DNA of 10,409 nt from Zopfochytrium polystomum (lineage: Eukaryota > Chytridiomycota > Chytridiomycetes > Chytridiales > Chytridiaceae): NCBI GenBank assembly GCA_025765615.1, contig JAIVFJ010000757.1:1-10409 (forward strand). The letters are read 5' to 3'. Shown in pieces: positions 6,571-10,409 of the stretch. Every line of letters starts with the position of its first letter. Position 1 is the stretch's first letter. The notes under the pieces were generated by a model. It made no database searches, was not told where the DNA came from, and worked only from the letters and a program-made list of their open reading frames with translations. A program made the translations under genes and the position numbers.

Positions 6571-9229
6571 ACCGTTGAGGCTCGAGTCTCGCACTGCTGC
6601 TCCCTCGAGACGACTGCCTTTCTCTCGAACGGCGTCGGGTCGATCGGCCGGATCGCTCGCTCGGGTCGGTCCGGTCGGTCAGTCGTGCCGCACGTTCCCC
6701 GACCGTCATTATTGTGCTGAATCGCCACGCAACGCCAACCGCCACAAGTATGTACTCATCCGTTCCCTCCACCCGCCACGACCGGGGATCTCTATTCTTC
6801 TTCTTCTTAACTGGACGTTGAGCACCAGTCCACCCGTGCATCCACTCGCTCGCTCGTGACGCGTCGAGCGCCCTACCAGTTGCGTTGTCCGTCGATCATC
6901 CCCGCTTCACCAAACGCGACATTCCCCCCGTTCGCCCCGTTGCCTTCCCCGTCGCCCCACAGCCGCCCGTAACCTGCTATCGATACCGCCGCCCCCGCCC
7001 CCGTTCGTCGTGCCAGGGCCTTCAGATATTCAATCTGAATGTGAATGAACAGTTTGCACAATGTACGTACAACCAACCTTGCGTGGGGTCCTCTCCGGCC
7101 GCACCCCCCTTTCACGAACACAAAACTGCCGGCCCGTCGGAAAAGCGATCGCGAGGTAATATTAACATTCTTACAGTAAGCAGCAACAGTCCGCTCTTCT
7201 TTTTTCTTCAAAAGACAGCTACTTCTCGCCATCGTCGCTCTTGGCGACTATCACCCCCATTTGACCGAGGCGGCCGAACACACGCCCGACCGTCCTGATC
7301 GTCTTGATCGTCCTGGTCGACTGGCCGCCAACGGAAACCCCCCCCACCCCGAGTCAAGCACCAGCTAGATTTTCATCCCATCGCCCATCCCTACGGAAGC
7401 GCCAGCCAGAGATGCACCCCCCCCCAACCCTACCCAGCCATCCGCCGTCGCGCGGCGAGGCCGACCGTCGCCTCCCGCTGCCGCTAGGACACAGCGGGGT
7501 CCGGGTGAGGTTAAAAATGGAGGGAAACGGACGCGCGTGTATTTTCCATCTTAACCCATTTTTTTTGTTTTGAGGTGTTGGGAGAAAGTAGCTACATGTA
7601 GCTCTATATTTATTAAGAAACGCCGCACTGAATTTTGCCGCGAACGGGAAAGTGGGAGCAAGAAATCTGGCGGGACCGACACAGCGAAAAGCTCGGGATT
7701 TTCTTTCCAAGGTTGGTTGAAAGGCTTTAATTGTATCACTGTTCTCTTTCGACGGCTGCTTTCTTAGGCCCAAACAGTATTGCTTTGAGCACACAACAAC
7801 AGGGGCAGCGCAGTCGCTAGTGCCAGGCTGCTCGCTCACTCACGCCCAAACTCCTCTCTCTCTCTACGACTGATTTCGTCTTGTTTGTTTGCTACGAGCA
7901 AGGAAGGGCCTCGGTTGGCGGGGGGGATGTGGGCGGTTTCAGTTCATGTAATCAGATATTAATACATGCATATTTTTGGTTCATCACCATTTGCTTTTTT
8001 TTTTTTTTTCAGAGGCCGAAGCCGTTGTTGCACGCACATTCGTCCATGCTAGATGCCCGAGCTATGGACTGAAATTTTATTTATGTTTAAAATGTTGGCG
8101 TATGCGTGTGTGACAAAGACTCGAGCTGGGCGGAAAATCAACCTGCGCTGGCTTTAACGCTTTCGTTATTTATGAATATTACATATCTCCTTGATTGCGG
8201 CTCTTCCTCATCCCCAAGCGCGCGCTATTCGCGGCAAGCGCAAACGTCTGCACTTACCCCCATTGAGCTCGGAGTCAAAAAAGAAAAAAAAAAGGGCGAG
8301 CTTGCGGCAAGGTCGTTGCAAAGTGGGGGTACCCGCCGCGTTGTGACGCGGCGTTGGAGAAACGTGGTGATGGTGAGGAAGAGTTCCATGGCCACCGGCA
8401 AAAATCAAAAGTGCGCGGACCCGAGAGAAAATGCGCTGAGGAAGCTTGGGAAATGGGAGGGGGCGGGGGGCTGGTGAAGATGCAAGACTACCGGCTCGGC
8501 GGGCGAGGGAAGAGATTCGTTGGGTCTGCTTTATGCAATTCGCATCGCCGGTGCCGCGTCAGAGACCCTGATTGCGACAGTATGGGCAGGGCAGGGCATG
8601 GGGAGAACCCGTCGAACGATGAAGCTCAGCCACCGGGGTAGTTTCCCCATGCGGCCGTGAACCAAAGAGTAGCAAGATCCGCTCGCCCTGCATCTCACGT
8701 TTCCCCAGTCCGTCATAATAACAAGCAATAGTCGTCTCTCCCGCCGTGCAACGCCAGGCGGGCGTTGGATTCGATACGCTCCTATCTCTCGAACCATAAG
8801 CACCTGTCCCCGCGCAGCTGCGCCATGGGCCGAGCTGGACGCCAAAAACGGCCTGCCACAGAGCGCAGGCTGGAGCCCCACGCAACAGTAAGAGATGGGA
8901 GGCGAGTGGGGGGTGCCTGGCGCTGGTCCGGCCACCCTTTAGTGGGGGGGTGGGGGGGGGGGGGGGGGGGGGGGGAGGGCACCGACGGTCGGCGACGGCG
9001 GTTTGGCTCTGGGAAAAATGCGAATGCATGGCGAACAGCAAGCAGCAAGCGACGTGCCATTGTCCGCACGCTGGGATGTCATTGGCCCGCCGCCGCCGCC
9101 GACGGGGCCGCCGGGCAAGCGGCAAGCGGCGCAGGCGCGGCCTGTCCTGAGTAGGATGCCGATCGCGCGGCAGCCCGCAGTGACGCTGAGTGAAAGCCGA
9201 CAACGAGAGAGAGCTCCTTGCATAAAGTG
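6571..9229. other. ~2.7 kb with no convincing gene
   Basis: ORFs on both strands are Arg/Pro/Ser-rich and low in complexity, without conserved-looking motifs, and read as chance frames in GC-rich DNA. What can be seen is simple sequence: a GTCCTGATCGTCTTGATCGTC-like repeat around 7289-7322, a CT run near 7850-7866, a 15-base T tract followed by CAG at 7995-8012, an A-rich patch at 8277-8294, and a G tract at 8944-8975. No tRNA B-box context or rRNA was recognised. Untranslated exons, regulatory DNA or old repeats may be present. Confidence 0.45.
8944..8975. repeat. G homopolymer tract (7 G, T, 24 G)
   Basis: Seven G, one T and 24 uninterrupted G, followed by AGGG. This can fold as a G-quadruplex on the plus strand and as an i-motif on the complement. 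Such tracts are rare in genomes and are prone to length change and sequencing error. It lies about 1.2 kb upstream of the coding exon at 10146. Confidence 0.95.
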
Positions 9230-9282
9230 TGTGTGAGGTGTGTGTTCTGCGTCTGGTTGGATAAAAAAAGGAGAAAAAAGAC

Positions 9283-9298
9283 AAAAAAAAAAAAAAAA
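9283..9298. repeat. 16-base A tract
   Basis: An uninterrupted A run within the presumed first leader exon or promoter of the right-hand gene, preceded by two shorter A runs (AAAAAAAGG and AAAAAAGAC). It could be a nucleosome-depleting poly(dA:dT) promoter element. Confidence 0.85.
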
Positions 9299-9314
9299 GA
9301 TTTTCGTCGACAAG

Positions 9315-9439
9315 GTGAGTGGAGAGTCGAGATCGATCCGAACGCAGCCCCCCTCCGTCCCTCGCCCAGATCCATCCATCCATCCATCCATCCAGCCATG
9401 CGATCGCCTTCCGTCCGCCCCGCCTCCCTTCTTTTACAG
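9315..9439 (+). other. Putative leader intron of the right-hand gene
   Basis: The donor GACAAG|GTGAGT at 9314/9315 matches the consensus closely. The acceptor TTCTTTTACAG|GCTTGCC ends at 9439 with a good pyrimidine tract. This gives a 125-base intron in what would be the 5' untranslated region. It carries a (TCCA)6 microsatellite at about 9371-9394. The exon pairing is inferred. Confidence 0.5.
9371..9394. repeat. (TCCA)6 microsatellite
   Basis: Six tandem tetranucleotide units inside the putative leader intron, with an interrupted echo (CCATCCATTCATCCACCC) at about 9558-9576. It is expected to vary in length between strains. Confidence 0.9.
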
Positions 9440-9801
9440 GCTTGCCAGCACCGTGGACACATCGCTCAGATGGATCGGTCGACGTCTTTATCAGTTCGGA
9501 TTAGGCACAGTACGAAATTTTGCGCACAACCAACCACCGAGAGACAAACGACTTGCAGTCCATCCATTCATCCACCCACACAGCCCGCCCTTCGACTCTC
9601 TCCCTGCATGATCACCAGACCACCCCCAACGCATCGATGCTCAGATGGATGGCAACTTCAATGCAACAACGACACAGTGAGCAGCAAACCTCTGTCCAGT
9701 CAACACCACTAACCAGATGACTGTACCACACCCCTTCCAACAAACAGCATCCCCTCTCTCTGCAAGAATCAAGATTTTTCCTCATTGACAAGGATCAACA
9801 G

Positions 9802-9970
9802 GTGAGCAATCTTGGGGCGGGTGCAAAGTGATAATCAACAATCATCTTTAATTGATTCATTGCTGTCCTATAAACTCTTGAACACCCAATCCCATCAATG
9901 AATCTCAGGCTCAATCCCCACAGCTGCATCCCTATTTGCTCTTTTTTTCTCTTTTTCTTGCACTAATCAG
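9802..9970 (+). other. Putative second leader intron of the right-hand gene
   Basis: The donor is AACAG|GTGAGC at 9801/9802. The acceptor ends CACTAATCAG at 9970, behind a long pyrimidine tract (about 9940-9960) and with a CACTAAT branch-like motif. A further acceptor, TCTTCTTTGCAG at 10114 with a CTAACAT branch-like motif, precedes the coding exon. The donor may therefore splice to either one, or a third intron may end at 10114. Confidence 0.5.
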
Positions 9971-10145
9971 GTTCTGCAAACTGACCAGCCACTCCTTCTA
10001 AACTAACACTGAGTGCTTCTGGAATCCCTCTGCCTCTACGACAGTCTCCCTTCAAAAGCTCTTTCTCAAACATTTTTAATTTCACCAAATCTAACATTCA
10101 AATCTTCTTTGCAGAGCCCATCACCGATTGTGCTTTCGTAGAAGA

Positions 10146-10378
10146 ATGACCAGCCAAACAACTGCGTGGATTGTGGCATTTGTTTACAATGACCTTGGAA
10201 GGAAGATCCACGTTCCAACCAACACGAGTTTTGATGGCTTGCTTCAGCTTGTGGCTGCAAGGTTCCAGATCTCTCCTGCCATTGAGTTGGTGTACGTGGA
10301 CTCTGCCACCAGCGATGCAATGGTCCTTGACACCAGTGAGATCTGCCCAGTCTGCTTTCTCAGAATTACAAGTGGAAA
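10146..10378 (+). CDS. First coding exon of a gene running off the right edge; ubiquitin/PB1-like N-terminal domain
   Basis: The first ATG after the acceptor at 10114 is at 10146. The exon encodes about 78 residues: TAWIVAFVYNDLGRKIHVPT, then SFDGLLQLVAARFQI, AIELVYVDSATSDAMVLDTS and EICPVCFLRITSG. The alternation of strands and one helix (strand-turn-strand, helix, then 'ELVYVDS' and 'FLRI' strands) resembles a beta-grasp fold such as ubiquitin-like or PB1 domains, which mediate protein binding. That is inferred from pattern, not from a firm family match. If unspliced, the ORF ends at TAA 10380-10382. However, GGAAA|GTAAGG at 10378/10379 is a strong splice donor overlapping that stop, so the protein most likely continues in a later exon outside the window. 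Confidence 0.65.
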
Positions 10379-10409
10379 GTAAGGTTCTTCCTTTTTTTTG
10401 TCCTTGTTT

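Noticed and set aside
7354..7839. Minus-strand ORF of 161 codons
   Set aside because: No recognisable motif, mixed low-complexity composition and no splice context, so it was not supportable as a gene.
7940..8012. 15 T followed by CAG, resembling a splice acceptor
   Set aside because: No donor-acceptor pair flanks any plausible coding sequence here, so it is probably a simple T tract.
8559..9391. Long minus-strand ORFs with poly-Pro or poly-Phe runs
   Set aside because: The runs are translations of the G and A tracts. The flanks show no conserved-looking sequence.

Overview
This is nuclear DNA of a small-genome eukaryote, most likely a fungus. The best guess is an early-diverging, GC-rich lineage such as a chytrid, but nothing in the window proves that placement. 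The evidence is a short 62-base GT-AG intron with a clean protein match on both sides, several other consensus splice sites, a KDM3-type JmjC gene with a fungal-looking zinc-finger region, a Tc1/mariner relic, and long homopolymer tracts. There are no bacterial-style operons or ribosome binding sites. No tRNA or rRNA gene was recognised.

Layout from left to right. (1) Positions 1-103 hold one copy of a roughly 100-bp repeat; the other copy is at 6466-6570. (2) Positions 235-1697 hold a plus-strand gene with a TPR-like N-terminus. It is broken by at least three frame changes and one in-frame stop, but still has a consensus splice donor at 673/674. (3) Positions 1734-2237 hold an intact, AT-richer plus-strand ORF ending in a SAM-like segment. 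Its end overlaps (4) the tail of a minus-strand Tc1/mariner (DD34E) transposase relic at 2209-3203, which has two stops and one frameshift. (5) Positions 3204-3913 are non-coding and include a 35-base T tract. (6) Positions 3914-6302 hold a minus-strand KDM3-family JmjC histone demethylase relic. It has a Pro/Ala-rich N-terminus, CxxC-type zinc-binding motifs and the start of the JmjC domain. The sequence then stops matching before the catalytic His-X-Asp, close to the A/T tract. It also carries one frameshift. (7) Positions 6303 to about 9229 are nearly 3 kb with no convincing gene, rich in simple repeats and including a 24-base G run. (8) Positions 9230-10409 look like the 5' end of a plus-strand gene, with several leader splice sites and one coding exon (about 78 residues, ubiquitin/PB1-like in appearance) that is probably spliced onward past the right edge.

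Most recognisable protein-coding blocks in the left 6.3 kb are disrupted. This is either a relic-rich, transposon-visited region or an assembly with indel errors. Several breaks sit in or next to short homopolymers, but the in-frame stops and the loss of the JmjC core are harder to explain by sequencing error. I did not find a clearly new defence or biosynthetic system. The items most worth following up are the decapitated KDM3 gene, the dispersed 100-bp repeat, and the convergent overlap of the SAM-like ORF with the transposon.
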